From an uncultured Sulfitobacter sp. (GTDB lineage: Bacteria; Pseudomonadota; Alphaproteobacteria; Rhodobacterales; Rhodobacteraceae), in contig NZ_CANMFS010000005.1 in NCBI RefSeq assembly GCF_947497275.1, positions 1-64,000 of the forward strand: a stretch of 64,000 bases of DNA, written 5' to 3'. The translations under genes were made by a program, and so were the position numbers. Below, in pieces: positions 1-8,760 of this stretch. The notes under the pieces are model-generated. The model did not search any database, was not told where the DNA came from, and was given only the letters and a program-made list of their open reading frames with translations. Position 1 is the stretch's first letter, and each line of letters begins with the position of its first letter.

Positions 1-144
1 CTCGGTGGTTACGATGAGCCAAGAACACTCTCTTATCAAATCGGCCTATTTGGACCCATAGGCGCTGACGTCAGACAGATAAATGCTAGCAAAGCGCGAA
101 TTAGCTCGCTGCCGCTGGCCCAAACTCAAATATCAACGTTTTAG
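1..144 (+). CDS. Possible C-terminal end of a protein cut by the window edge
   Basis: An open frame enters from the left edge and runs 47 codons to a TAG at 142-144. The encoded tail is not recognised. The local DNA is more AT-rich and uses rarer codons (AGA, ATA) than the rest of the window, like the transposase debris that follows, so this may be the end of an accessory gene or of another decayed gene. The start lies outside the window. This is only an open frame at an edge, so confidence is low. Confidence 0.3.
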   Translation, partial: LGGYDEPRTLSYQIGLFGPIGADVRQINASKARISSLPLAQTQISTF

Positions 145-333
145 AAGATGTTGCGTGACCTTGATCAAAGGTAACTCCATCATAACCGATGGGATCAGTA
201 TCAAGATTGCGAGGAATGATATAGCGAACATGCAATCAGTGCCGCTTGCCCCAAAACCAAACAGGACATCCAGCACTAAGCTGACGTGTTTACACGCATA
301 TTATAAAAAGGTTGTTAAGGCGTAGACTTTGTC

Positions 334-743
334 TCGACATTGCAGCAACATCTGGCCGACACGCGATTGTCTAGTCAACGGATCGCGCGTGAGTTGAATC
401 GAATAATTGCTGAACGGGGCATGCTGCAGACAATCGTTTCTTACTGAATTCACAAGCATGGCGATACTCCAGTGGGTGCAGAAAACCGGCATCGATTGGC
501 ATTAGATCGCACCTGGAAAACCCCAGCAGAACGGCTTTATCGAAAGCTTTAACGGTAAGCTGCGGGACGAATGTTTGAATGAAACGCTCTTTGACACATC
601 GGGCGACGTTCGCAAAACGCTCGAAGAATGATAGGAGGATTACAACTGGCGCAGACCACATTCACCCTTGGGGAACCTGACCCCGATGGAATTCATGCAG
701 AGAAAGATGATGGATAAGAGCCGCCTAAGGTCAAGGATTTAAC
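334..743 (+). pseudogene. IS3-family transposase (OrfB) remnant, first copy
   Basis: Reading across frames recovers a typical IS3 OrfB integrase core. RIARELNRIIAERG is encoded near 376-417. After a frameshift around 436-443, TEFTSMAILQWVQKTGIDWH follows, then an in-frame TAG, then [19 protein letters not shown] near 506-562. Two more stops (TGA TAG near 629-634) precede the classic RRPHSPLGNLTPMEF tail. The rve-domain order is intact, but at least one frameshift and three stops make it non-functional. The N-terminal half and OrfA are absent, and no terminal inverted repeats could be assigned. Confidence 0.8.
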
Positions 744-763
744 CCCAAGGACCCCGCGCAAAG

Positions 764-1069
764 ATGGAGGAAACTGGGGCTCAGGTCAGATTGGCATTAC
801 ATCGCGCCGCGCTGCCTGGCAGGGTAAAGCACAGCATGATCCCGACAGGAGACAGGCCAATGCAGAACGGGTTCGTGGAAAGTATGAGAGATGAATGCTT
901 CAATGAGCACCTGTTCCACAGTTTGCGACATGCCCGTAAATTGATCACTGCATGGCGCACCGATTTAAGCCAACACCAACCCCACGCAAGTCTTGCCGGC
1001 CCGACGCCAGTAGAATATGCCGACGGGTCTAGGGGAGACCAAAATCAAAACAGAGCTGACCCACATTAA
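764..1069 (+). pseudogene. IS3-family transposase (OrfB) C-terminal fragment, second copy
   Basis: A 101-codon frame carries the C-terminal part of an IS3 OrfB integrase. It reads MQNGFVES-MRDECFNEHLF, HARKLITAW and HASLAGPTPVEYA, matching the family blocks [19 protein letters not shown] and RPHSSLGxxTPxEYA. About four residues are missing inside the ESFNGRLRDE block, and the part upstream is scrambled. It lies only 20 bp after the first remnant on the same strand and repeats the same protein region, so these are two separate decayed insertions or a partial duplication. It is not expected to be functional. Confidence 0.75.
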
Positions 1070-1529
1070 CGGGCTCCCAGTGGAGCAGGTCACGTGCCAC
1101 TGCAAATAGACCGAGTGTCGATGGATGGTCGGCCGTGAGCCATCTTTCGCCGAATAAAGCCCATACCGTAATATTCCAGACAGTTTAGATTCGTCGCGAG
1201 GCGCTTCTGCACAGTAATCGGCACAGATTTTTCAATGTCCGACTAGACTGCGTCTGGCTGATACTGCTGTACAGGTTGCGGGCATTGTTTTCCCATTAAC
1301 AAATGCACCTATTGTTTTGAAGGCGGCGCAACGGATGGAAATTCGAACCAACGCCTGGCCCGGAGCCCAGTCACAAGATTCGAAGGCAGGCCGGTCCGGA
1401 CGCACAACCAAACCGGATTAGCGCCATTGTACCTGCAGCGACTGGGGTAGTAACAAACCCACGTTCTGAAGGCGCATCACGCGCGCGATGCGGACGCGAA
1501 TGATGGGGGCATTCCACGCACCGGAACGA
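1070..1529. other. Gene-free stretch between IS debris and the cys operon
   Basis: No frame here resembles a protein I recognise. The stretch contains one short inverted repeat (CAGTGG/CCACTG, about 1079-1103) and is more AT-rich in its middle. Downstream of DUF934, many relatives carry a further sulfur-assimilation or ferredoxin reductase gene. Here the operon stops at DUF934 and runs into this stretch and the IS remnants, consistent with a past rearrangement. Confidence 0.4.
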
Positions 1530-1934
1530 TCAACCTGCAAGCAAATCGTTACGGTAATCAAACCGTTGCGAGACCGAGCGCCACTGCGCCTCAGGATTGC
1601 GCGCGGCCTGCGGATCTTCGATCTCGATATCGTCGAAGCCGCAGCGATAAGCGGCGCGGGCCTGGTCTACCAGGATATGACCGCGCGCCCGCAGATGACC
1701 TGAAAAACCCATCTCACGCAGCGTGCGGGCCAGCGAAAACCCGCGTCCGTCCGTGCTGGAGCCGAAAGGAATGACGATCAACGACAATTGCTCCAGATGC
1801 GGGCCGATCAGCTCGGGGTCCATGTCCGCCGTCAGCAGAAGGGCGCTTGCGTCGCCCAATTCCTCATAGGTGTGCAGGGGACTGTCCTGCCACAGGTCCG
1901 GTACAAATCCGGTCTTGTCGACAACTGTGCTCAT
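1530..1934 (-). CDS. DUF934 family protein, sulfite-reduction partner
   Basis: This 134-aa protein resembles DUF934, a small family almost always encoded directly after cysH in alpha- and betaproteobacterial sulfate assimilation operons. The core FGSSTDGRGFSLARTLRE (about residues 58-75) and LVDQARAAYRCGFDDIEI are family-typical. The start at 1934 is chosen because its ATG overlaps the cysH stop as ATGA, indicating translational coupling; a longer upstream extension would run through cysH. It is the last gene of the operon. The biochemical role is unknown, and a role in electron supply or assembly of the sulfite reductase is inference from context only. Confidence 0.85.
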   Translation of the reverse strand: MSTVVDKTGFVPDLWQDSPLHTYEELGDASALLLTADMDPELIGPHLEQLSLIVIPFGSSTDGRGFSLARTLREMGFSGHLRARGHILVDQARAAYRCGFDDIEIEDPQAARNPEAQWRSVSQRFDYRNDLLAG

Positions 1935-2644
1935 CCGGTTTTCCTCATGATCTTGCCGTCCGTCGTGATGTGGATACCGCATTCCTCGCGCGGCTCGTCG
2001 CGCCAGCGTCCGGCGCGTGCCGGCTCTCCGTCGGCGACCGGTGTCGTGCAAGGCTGACAGCCGATTGATGGGAAGCCGCGCGCGACCAGCGGATGTGGCG
2101 GCAACGCATGCGTTTCACGGTACCGCGCTAAATCATTGGGTGACCAGGCGGTCATCGGGTTCACCTTGACGCGCCCGGCCGGGTCGGTTTCGAAAGCCCG
2201 CAATGTTTGCCGCGATGTCGACTGAAACCGTTTCCGGCCGCTGACGACCGCTCCGAACTCTTCCAATGCACGCTCTAGCGGCTCGACCTTGCGCAGTCGG
2301 CAGCAGGCCGTGGTGTCGTGCCGGTGCAGGTCGCGATCGCGATCCACCTGAGGGTCGGGGCGGATGATCCGTACATCCGTCAAGCCGAGAAGCGTGGCCA
2401 GATCGCGCTGATAGGTCAGCGTTTCTTCGAACAGCAATTCCGTGTCCATCAGGATCACGGGCAGGCCGGGGTCAAATTCCGCCACCATGTGCAAAAGGAT
2501 CGCGGCCTCTGCGCCAAAGGACGAGACCAGCGCGATGCGCCCGTCGAACCGGTCGAGTGCCACGGCCAGGATGGCTTCGGCCGAGGCCTCGCCAAAGCGC
2601 GCGTCAAGCCGGGCGGCTGTGATGTTTTCAGGCTGCTTTGTCAT
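1931..2644 (-). CDS. cysH: Phosphoadenylyl/adenylyl-sulfate reductase CysH
   Basis: This 237-aa PAPS/APS reductase reduces activated sulfate to sulfite with thioredoxin. SSFGAE at residues 41-46 belongs to the nucleotide-binding PP-loop fold. The cysteine pairs CC at 114-115 and C196/C199 (GCQPC) are the ligands of a [4Fe-4S] cluster, which marks the APS-type (assimilatory, cluster-containing) subclass. ECGIH with C222 near the C terminus is the catalytic cysteine that forms the thiosulfonate intermediate. The gene overlaps cysI by 17 bp upstream and DUF934 by 4 bp downstream. The cluster suggests APS as the preferred substrate, but substrate choice cannot be settled from sequence. Confidence 0.95.
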   Translation of the reverse strand: MTKQPENITAARLDARFGEASAEAILAVALDRFDGRIALVSSFGAEAAILLHMVAEFDPGLPVILMDTELLFEETLTYQRDLATLLGLTDVRIIRPDPQVDRDRDLHRHDTTACCRLRKVEPLERALEEFGAVVSGRKRFQSTSRQTLRAFETDPAGRVKVNPMTAWSPNDLARYRETHALPPHPLVARGFPSIGCQPCTTPVADGEPARAGRWRDEPREECGIHITTDGKIMRKTG

Positions 2645-4277
2645 GGGCCCCTCCGTAAAGCGCCGCTTTCATTGGTGCGGCACCAAGGCGGCGATAGGTT
2701 TCCAGAAATGTTTCGGAGCGGTCCAACCGATGATCGAGATAAGCAACGATCAACCGCTCGATGGCTGGCACGATCTCGTCATGGGCAAAGCCCGGTCCGG
2801 CGCGGCTGCCGATTTCGGCGGCTTCTGTGCCGTCTCCTCCGAGTGTGATCTGATAGCTTTCGACGCCGGATTTCTCCAGCCCCAGTATACCGATATGGCC
2901 GACATGGTGATGACCACAGGCGTTGATGCAGCCGGAGATCTTGATCTTGAGAGGTCCGATGTCGCGTTGTGCGTCGATGTCGGCGAACGCGCGGGCAATG
3001 TCTTGGGCGACCGGGATCGAGCGTGCCGTCGCCAGCGCGCAGTAATCCATGCCGGGGCACGCGATGATATCGGACACCAGCCCTACATTGGCGGTCGCCA
3101 AACCCGCGTCCCGTAGCGCGTCGTAGACCGCGGGCAGATCGGCGCGATGCACATGCGGCAGCACCACGTTTTGTTCGTGGCTGATGCGCAGTTCGTCATG
3201 GCTGTAGCGCAGCGCGATATCTGCAAGCACGCGCATCTGCGCGGACGTGACATCACCGGGGGTCGAACCGACCGCCTTGGTCGAGACGGTGACGATCACG
3301 TGATCGGCGCGCTTGTGCGGCGCTGTATTGATGTCGGCGAAGGCGCGCATGGCGGGGCTTAACGTGCGCGTAACCGGTTTGTCGGCGAACGCCGGCGGAC
3401 GAAATCCCGCCTCGATTTGCGCGAGCTTCACCGGATCGAGATCGGGCAAAAGGCGCTTTTGCTGCACGAAGTTGGCTTCGATCCGGGTGCGCAGATCCTC
3501 CAGCCCTGTTTCATGGACGAGGATCTTTATGCGGGCCTTGAACTTGTTATCGCGCCGACCGGACAGATTGTAGGTACGCAGGATCGCTTCAAGATAGGCC
3601 AGCAGATCGCGTTTGGGCAAGAATTCCCGCACGACCTTGCCGATCATCGGGGTCCGTCCAAGGCCACCGCCGATCACCACTTCATAGCCGATCTCTCCGT
3701 CCTGACGCCGCAGCCGCAGCCCGATGTCGTGAAAACGGATGACGGCACGGTCGGTGTCGCTGGCAGTGACGGCGACCTTGAATTTACGAGGCAGATACGT
3801 GAATTCGGGATGATCGGTGGACCACTGTCGGATGATCTCGGCTGTGATGCGCGGGTCTTCGACCTCGTCCGCCGCCGCGCCTGCGAAATGATCCGCCGTC
3901 ACATTGCGGATGCAATTGCCCGAGGTTTGTATCGCGTGCATGCCCACATCCGCCAGCGCGGTCAGAATGTCGGGCACGTCCGACAGTTTGGGCCAATTGA
4001 ACTGGATGTTTTGCCGTGTAGTAAAATGGCCATATCCCTTGTCAAACCGTTCGGCTATCTCGGCAAGCTGCCTCATCTGGCGGCTGTTCAGCGTGCCGTA
4101 AGGGATCGCCACGCGCAGCATATAGGCGTGCAGTTGCAGGTACAGCCCGTTCATCAGCCGAAGCGGCTTGAACTCCTCCTCGGTCAACGACCCGTCCAGC
4201 CGCCGCGCGATCTGGCTGCGGAACTCGGTGATCCTGTCGCGCAGGAACGCCTCGTCGAAATCAGTGTACTCATACAT
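2628..4277 (-). CDS. cysI: Sulfite (nitrite/sulfite) reductase hemoprotein CysI
   Basis: This 549-aa siroheme [4Fe-4S] reductase performs the six-electron reduction of sulfite to sulfide. The two half-domain repeats of the family are visible (LQLHAYMLRVAIPYGTLNS early, and a second NIR/SIR repeat from about residue 320). The cluster and siroheme ligands are C407 and C413 (CPGMDYC), C450 and C454 (GCINAC). The start MYEYTDFDEAF at 4277 is preferred over an ATG 18 bp upstream. It matches relatives and overlaps the stop of the DUF2849 gene. No cysJ flavoprotein is nearby, so ferredoxin is the likely donor, as in other alphaproteobacteria (inference). Confidence 0.95.
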   Translation of the reverse strand: MYEYTDFDEAFLRDRITEFRSQIARRLDGSLTEEEFKPLRLMNGLYLQLHAYMLRVAIPYGTLNSRQMRQLAEIAERFDKGYGHFTTRQNIQFNWPKLSDVPDILTALADVGMHAIQTSGNCIRNVTADHFAGAAADEVEDPRITAEIIRQWSTDHPEFTYLPRKFKVAVTASDTDRAVIRFHDIGLRLRRQDGEIGYEVVIGGGLGRTPMIGKVVREFLPKRDLLAYLEAILRTYNLSGRRDNKFKARIKILVHETGLEDLRTRIEANFVQQKRLLPDLDPVKLAQIEAGFRPPAFADKPVTRTLSPAMRAFADINTAPHKRADHVIVTVSTKAVGSTPGDVTSAQMRVLADIALRYSHDELRISHEQNVVLPHVHRADLPAVYDALRDAGLATANVGLVSDIIACPGMDYCALATARSIPVAQDIARAFADIDAQRDIGPLKIKISGCINACGHHHVGHIGILGLEKSGVESYQITLGGDGTEAAEIGSRAGPGFAHDEIVPAIERLIVAYLDHRLDRSETFLETYRRLGAAPMKAALYGGAHDKAA

Positions 4278-4569
4278 GATCAGCTTGCTTTCCATGGAAA
4301 TAGTTTGAGGGGCCGCGTGTGCGAAAGACTTCGCGAAAATGAACTGGACGCGGTATGCCGGTGGACAAGTCTACGTCGATCAGGGAGGCTCCCGCCGTTT
4401 CCTGTGGACATTGACCGGCCTGCTCGATCAGCGCCTCCGCATCCTCGGCGGTCCGCGCCACGGCGGCTGTTTCGATGCGCCGGGACCAGCCTTCGCTGGT
4501 GAAATAGATCACGTCACCTTCGATCAGGTGGTTCGCGGTTGCGACTTTCGGCTTGAACCCTTTTGTCAT
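4270..4569 (-). CDS. DUF2849 domain protein of the cys operon
   Basis: This 99-aa protein is of the DUF2849 type, typically found between cysG and cysI in Rhodobacteraceae and Rhizobiales. Typical elements are the GDVIYFTSEGWS segment near residue 18 and IRPVHFREVFRTRGPS-like residues near the C terminus (here IPRPVHFREVFRTRGPS). There is no signal peptide or membrane segment, so it is probably cytoplasmic. Its start codon overlaps the cysG stop (TAATG), and its end overlaps the cysI start, so the three genes are translationally coupled. The molecular function is unknown. Confidence 0.85.
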   Translation of the reverse strand: MTKGFKPKVATANHLIEGDVIYFTSEGWSRRIETAAVARTAEDAEALIEQAGQCPQETAGASLIDVDLSTGIPRPVHFREVFRTRGPSNYFHGKQADHV

Positions 4570-5942
4570 TACAGCGCCTCCAGAAGACGTTCGGCTTGTG
4601 CCGTGCGCGGTGCGAGACCAAGCAACAGGATGGCTGGACCGTCGGTATCCCTGATCAGGTCGGGCAGGGTGAGAAGGCTGGCCGGTATGACCTGCTGACC
4701 GGGTTGAGAGGCGCGCGCGACAATGGTGACGGGCGTGTCCGGGCGCGCTCCGTGCATGAGCAGCCGACCGCGCAGCATTTCCGCCATCGCCTTGCCCATG
4801 TAGATTCCGGCGACCGCGCCGGGCAGCGCCAGACGCGCCCAGTCCTGCTCGGAGAACCCGTTGACGTCGTGGGCGCTGAATATGCTGACTGCGGCATTGC
4901 GGCCACGCTGCGTCAGGCTCGCTCCGATGGTCGCCGCCGCCGCCGCCGCCGAGGTGATGCCGGGTACGACGGAATAACCGATACCCGCCAGTTCGAGCGC
5001 ATCTATCTCTTCGTCCATCCGACCGAAAACGCCGCTGTCGCCGGATTTCAACCGCACGACGTTTTGGCTTTTGGCATGTTCAACCAGCAGCGTGTTGATA
5101 TCTTCCTGTCGCCAGGACGGGCCAAAACCGGTCTTGCCGACCTCGACGATAACCGCTTCGCGGCGCGCCAGATCTAGGATCGGCTGCGGCACCAACGCAT
5201 CGTGCAGCACCACATCGGCCTCGTGCAGCATTTTGCGCGCTTTCAGCGTAAGAAGCTCTGGATCGCCCGGGCCCGCACCGACGAATGTGACATGTCCCGC
5301 TTGTGATGCGTCCCGGTTCATCTCGTCGAGCAAACCGTGCAAAGCCCGCTCGACTGCCTGCTCACCGGCGACCAGCGCGTCCGGCCCCCGCCCGAAATAG
5401 AATTTTGACCAGAATTCCCGCCGCCGCCGTCCCGCAGGCAGCTTCTTCACGACGGGACGGAACGCCTTGCCCAACCGCGCGAGGGAACCGATCGAGGCAG
5501 GCAGCATTTCCTCTACGTCAGCCTTGATCTTGCGCGCAAGAACCGGGGCGGCGCCTTCGGTGCCGATCGCCACAGTAACCGGATCGCGATCAACGATGGC
5601 GGGCGTGATGAAATCGCTGTATTCGGTGTTGTCCACGATCAGCGTGGGAACGCCCGCCGCCCGACCCAGCGCCGCGGCATCGCTGTCGCGTATGGCATCA
5701 TCGTTCGCGGCGTAGAGAAGCAGGGCACCGTCCAGATCGCGCGGCTCCAGCGGGCGCGAAAGCAGCGTGATACGCCCAGCCCGGTCCAGATTGCAAAGCG
5801 CATCGTCAGGCATTTCGCCCGACACCAAGATCTCCGCTTCGGTGCGGATCAACAGCCGGATTTTCGCAAGCGCACATGCGCCCGCCCCGGAGACAACGAT
5901 CCGCTTGTTGGTCGTGTTCATGTAGACGGGGAAGAACTGCAT
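4569..5942 (-). CDS. cysG: Siroheme synthase CysG (dehydrogenase/ferrochelatase plus methyltransferase)
   Basis: This 457-aa bifunctional protein makes siroheme for the downstream sulfite reductase. The N-terminal domain (about 1-205) is the precorrin-2 dehydrogenase/ferrochelatase with a Rossmann start (IVVSGAGACALAK, 15-27) and the VDN segment whose D104 corresponds to the catalytic aspartate. The C-terminal domain (about 217-457) is uroporphyrinogen-III C-methyltransferase with VGAGPGDPELLTLKA at 221-235. The Rossmann loop is GAGACA rather than the more usual GGGxVA. The gene is first in the minus-strand cys operon, with two palindromes in its upstream region. The start MQFFPVYMN matches the usual N terminus of the family. 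Confidence 0.95.
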   Translation of the reverse strand: MQFFPVYMNTTNKRIVVSGAGACALAKIRLLIRTEAEILVSGEMPDDALCNLDRAGRITLLSRPLEPRDLDGALLLYAANDDAIRDSDAAALGRAAGVPTLIVDNTEYSDFITPAIVDRDPVTVAIGTEGAAPVLARKIKADVEEMLPASIGSLARLGKAFRPVVKKLPAGRRRREFWSKFYFGRGPDALVAGEQAVERALHGLLDEMNRDASQAGHVTFVGAGPGDPELLTLKARKMLHEADVVLHDALVPQPILDLARREAVIVEVGKTGFGPSWRQEDINTLLVEHAKSQNVVRLKSGDSGVFGRMDEEIDALELAGIGYSVVPGITSAAAAAATIGASLTQRGRNAAVSIFSAHDVNGFSEQDWARLALPGAVAGIYMGKAMAEMLRGRLLMHGARPDTPVTIVARASQPGQQVIPASLLTLPDLIRDTDGPAILLLGLAPRTAQAERLLEAL

Positions 5943-5963
5943 GGCGAAACTCTCTTAATTCTG

Positions 5964-5978
5964 GTGAACATTTTTCAC
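5964..5978. promoter_or_regulatory. Palindrome in cysG upstream region, candidate Lrp/AsnC operator
   Basis: GTGAA-CATTT-TTCAC is a perfect 5-bp inverted repeat with an AT-rich centre, lying 21 bp upstream of the cysG start codon. Its size and AT-rich core fit the 15-bp sites bound by Lrp/AsnC proteins. The adjacent divergent gene encodes such a regulator, so it may repress or activate the cys operon from here. The site is seen in the sequence; its use is inferred. Confidence 0.5.
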
Positions 5979-6035
5979 TTTCTGCCTTTACGTGGGTCGA
6001 AAGTGTCCGCTACAGCAAGGTCCATAAGCGCTGAG

Positions 6036-6051
6036 TTGGAATAATTTCCAA
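6036..6051. promoter_or_regulatory. Second palindrome between cysG and the Lrp-type regulator gene
   Basis: TTGGAA-TAAT-TTCCAA is a perfect 6-bp inverted repeat 37 bp upstream of the regulator start codon and about 94 bp upstream of cysG. Its AT centre resembles Lrp-family operators and it could serve autoregulation. It differs in sequence from the 5964-5978 palindrome, so at most one of them need be the regulator's cognate site. Confidence 0.5.
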
Positions 6052-6088
6052 TTTCGCGCGTCAAACGGAATGATTGTCGGAGTTGATC

Positions 6089-6559
6089 ATGCAGAGCGGA
6101 AAACCCTCGGTCGACGAAGACGACCGCAAGATACTGCGCGAAGTTCAGCGCGACTGTACCCGGGCGCTGGACCGAATCGCCGAACGTGTCGGCCTGTCAC
6201 GCACAACCGTGTGGAACCGGATGCAGAAACTCGTGGAAAGCGGCACGATCCTGCGGCAGGCGGCGATCATCGATCCGCGCATGGTCGGACTGGATCAGAC
6301 GTTCTTCATCACGATCCGCACGTCCCGGCATGATATCGAGTGGCTCGAGACTTTCCGCAAGGCGGTGACAGACATGCCGCAGATTACCGAGGCGCACCGA
6401 TTGGCCGGAACGACCGATTATCTGTTGAAGGTGCAGGTCGCCTCTACAGAAGCGTTCGACAGCTTTTACAAGGATCTCGTATCGCGGATCCCGATTTTCG
6501 ACGTGTCTTCGAGCCTGTCTATGGAGACGATGAAAAGATCGCTCGACCTTGAGATTTAG
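6089..6559 (+). CDS. Lrp/AsnC family transcriptional regulator, divergent from cys operon
   Basis: This 156-aa regulator has an N-terminal winged helix-turn-helix (about 10-60; LDRIAERVGLSRTTVWNRM is the recognition unit) and a C-terminal RAM/AsnC effector domain containing AGTTDYLLKVQV. The start at 6089 is preferred over a TTG 15 bp upstream because GGAG sits six bases before this ATG. It is divergent from cysG across a 146-bp region with two palindromes. This arrangement is conserved in roseobacters and suggests it controls sulfate assimilation in place of CysB. The effector is not known; a sulfur amino acid is a reasonable guess. Confidence 0.9.
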   Translation: MQSGKPSVDEDDRKILREVQRDCTRALDRIAERVGLSRTTVWNRMQKLVESGTILRQAAIIDPRMVGLDQTFFITIRTSRHDIEWLETFRKAVTDMPQITEAHRLAGTTDYLLKVQVASTEAFDSFYKDLVSRIPIFDVSSSLSMETMKRSLDLEI

Positions 6560-7018
6560 GACCCCGGTCCGGCGTCTGCCATACAGAACGGCGGCGTAAG
6601 TGCCCGAAAGGCAGCACCGCTGTCGTCCGCGCGAACGGTAAGGCGCTTTTGCAAATGACCGAAGGACTGCCTGCACCGGCGGACGACTATTCGAATGCTA
6701 GCGGTGCGAACTTCGCAACGCTCCGGCGGATCAATGTTAGGTGCACATCCTCACCGGGACGGGCAGGAAAAGCGGGCGTAGACCATGCGTTTATGATCTA
6801 CTGACAGACGGGTCCGGTGGTCATCGTCATCAGAAAAACTCTTGCGTGATCTTTCGTCGACTGGTGTGTAACGCGATCCACTGGCCATCAGTGATAAAAG
6901 CGCGTTCAATGCTGACGCAAGCGAGCATGGGGCAAGAGCGCCACTGGTATCGCGTACACGACCCGGTACAGTTGGCCGACCATTTCGCATCTTGCCTGCC
7001 AAAGGACACCTAAAGCCA
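6560..7018. other. Gene-free stretch between regulator and phnM
   Basis: About 460 bp with no convincing gene on either strand; the frames present do not resemble known proteins. A short repeat CACTG-GCCAT-CAGTG lies near 6880-6894. Together with the IS remnant after phnM, the stretch suggests that phnM sits in a rearranged segment. It must also hold the phnM promoter, which I could not identify. Confidence 0.4.
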
Positions 7019-8164
7019 ATGACCCACGAAACGATCCTTGCGAATGCACGGATCATCCTCACGGATGAGACGATTACCGGGTCGATCACAATTCGCGATG
7101 GTGTGATCACCGACGTCGCGCAAGGTGCGCATATTCCTCCGGGCGCTCTTGATATGCAGGGCGATTATCTGGCACCCGGTCTGATAGAATTGCACACCGA
7201 TAATCTTGAGCGGCATCTTACCCCGCGTCCGAATGTGGATTGGCCGCATCGCGCAGCAATCCTCGCCCATGATCGGGAACTGGCGGGCAACGGCATTACG
7301 ACGGTGTTCGACGCCATCCGGGTCGGATCTATCGTATCGGGCAACAGCAGACGCTACAGCAGATACGCCCGCCGGATTGCCGATGAAATCCTCTCCGCCC
7401 AGGCTGGGGGGATGCTGCGTATCAGCCACCATATTCATTTGCGTGCTGAATTATGTTCCGAGACGCTGGAGGAAGAGCTGGCGGAGTTTTCGCCGGCTGA
7501 TCGGATCGGCATCGTATCCATGATGGATCATACGCCGGGGCAGCGGCAGTTTACCGACCTTGAAAAGTTTGAGGCTTATGTCCGCGGCAAGTATGCCTTC
7601 GGCGATCAGGAATTCCGCGACTATGTCGCGTTTCTCTACGAACTTCAGTCCCGCAACGGAACACGGCACGAGGCGGCGACCGTCACGGCGGCCCGGCGGC
7701 TGGAGGCTGCACTCGCAAGTCACGACGATACGACCGCTGATCAGGTCGCTGCGAGCCACGCCTGCGGAGTCAGCATCGCTGAATTCCCGACGACGACCGG
7801 TGCGGCGCAGGCGTGCCGTGCGCACGGCATCGCAACGGTCATGGGCGCCCCGAATGTGATCCGGGGTGCCTCGCATTCGGGCAATGTTTCCGCAATCGAA
7901 TTAGCGCACGAGGACTTGCTGGATATTCTGTCGTCGGATTATGTGCCTGCCGGGTTGCTTATGGCTGCGGTACAGTTGGGGACGCTTTGGGATGATCTGC
8001 CACAGGCGATCGCCACGGTCAGCGCGCGGCCGGCGGCTGTCGCCGGTATGGCTGACCGCGGTGTGCTCGGTCCCGGCAAGCGGGCCGACTGCATCCGCTT
8101 TGCGATCTGGGACGGCATCCCCGTCTTGCGCGAAACGTGGTGCGCGGGGCGACGTGTTTTCTGA
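7019..8164 (+). CDS. phnM: PhnM, alpha-D-ribose 1-methylphosphonate 5-triphosphate diphosphatase
   Basis: This 381-aa amidohydrolase is of the PhnM type. In the carbon-phosphorus lyase pathway it removes pyrophosphate from ribose 1-alkylphosphonate 5-triphosphate. The signature LAPGLIELHTDNLERHLTPRP begins at about residue 51 and supplies metal ligands. The block SMMDHTPGQRQF and the late FPTTTGAAQACRAHG and GAPNVIRGASHSGN segments are PhnM-specific rather than general amidohydrolase features. The start at 7019 (MTHETILANA) matches relatives. No other phn gene lies nearby, so the rest of the C-P lyase must be elsewhere or absent. The gene is flanked by a non-coding stretch and an IS remnant. 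Confidence 0.9.
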   Translation: MTHETILANARIILTDETITGSITIRDGVITDVAQGAHIPPGALDMQGDYLAPGLIELHTDNLERHLTPRPNVDWPHRAAILAHDRELAGNGITTVFDAIRVGSIVSGNSRRYSRYARRIADEILSAQAGGMLRISHHIHLRAELCSETLEEELAEFSPADRIGIVSMMDHTPGQRQFTDLEKFEAYVRGKYAFGDQEFRDYVAFLYELQSRNGTRHEAATVTAARRLEAALASHDDTTADQVAASHACGVSIAEFPTTTGAAQACRAHGIATVMGAPNVIRGASHSGNVSAIELAHEDLLDILSSDYVPAGLLMAAVQLGTLWDDLPQAIATVSARPAAVAGMADRGVLGPGKRADCIRFAIWDGIPVLRETWCAGRRVF

Positions 8165-8191
8165 CGCCCCGCGAATTGCTGTTTCTGCCTT

Positions 8192-8760
8192 TCATTCGAA
8201 GGCCAAGGGGCTATTGCCATCTGACGACAAGCGCCGGCGGCGTGGGTTGTAGACCCGATTAATATACTGAAATATCGCTCGTTCTGCATGACGTCTGGTT
8301 TCCCGACGGGTTCACCAAATCAGCTCTGCCTTGAGTGATTTGAAGAACATCTTACCCACGGAAGTGTTGTGGCAGATGCCTTTCCCGCTCATCCACTGCC
8401 GACAAAGCATTGTCACGAGAGAGGGCCCGACCGATGACGCGGCAGGGCTACAGATCGAGGGTGACGGCCAGATACAGCAACTTTGGAGCGATGTTGAACG
8501 CAAGGTTGCTGTCCGTTGTGGCGTTGTATGTCCGGGTCCTGATGATCGTGATGCCATCTTCGCTCATCAAACCACCAACGCGCCGTTGCCCCAATTGCAA
8601 CCTCGGTTCGTGCAATTCTTCGGTCATGCGGGAGCGGCCATAGCTTTGCAGGCTCAGGCGGTGCTGTTCGGGGACATGCGCCAACATCACAGTATCACCC
8701 TCAAGGAAATTAATGGGTCCTGAGCTTAAACCGCCAAAAAACCATAGCACATGATGCAAA
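8192..8760 (-). pseudogene. IS3-family transposase (OrfB) remnant, internal deletion
   Basis: The minus strand carries pieces of an IS3 OrfB different in subtype from the remnants at the left end. The order is HRLSLQSYGRSRMTEEL with RVGGLMSEDGI and NIAPKLLYLAVTLDL (about 8448-8680), then SGKGICHN with VGKMFFKSLKAELIW (about 8315-8385), then IFQYINRVYNPRRRR and SPLAFE ending in a TGA at 8192-8194. The central catalytic DDE region between the first two blocks is deleted, and frames shift between blocks, so the gene is dead. The 282 bp between it and doeB hold no recognisable gene. Confidence 0.8.

Noticed and set aside
6741..7013. 90-codon frame between the Lrp regulator and phnM
   Set aside because: No recognisable motif, no good ribosome site and no family resemblance; an opposite-strand frame of similar length is equally open.
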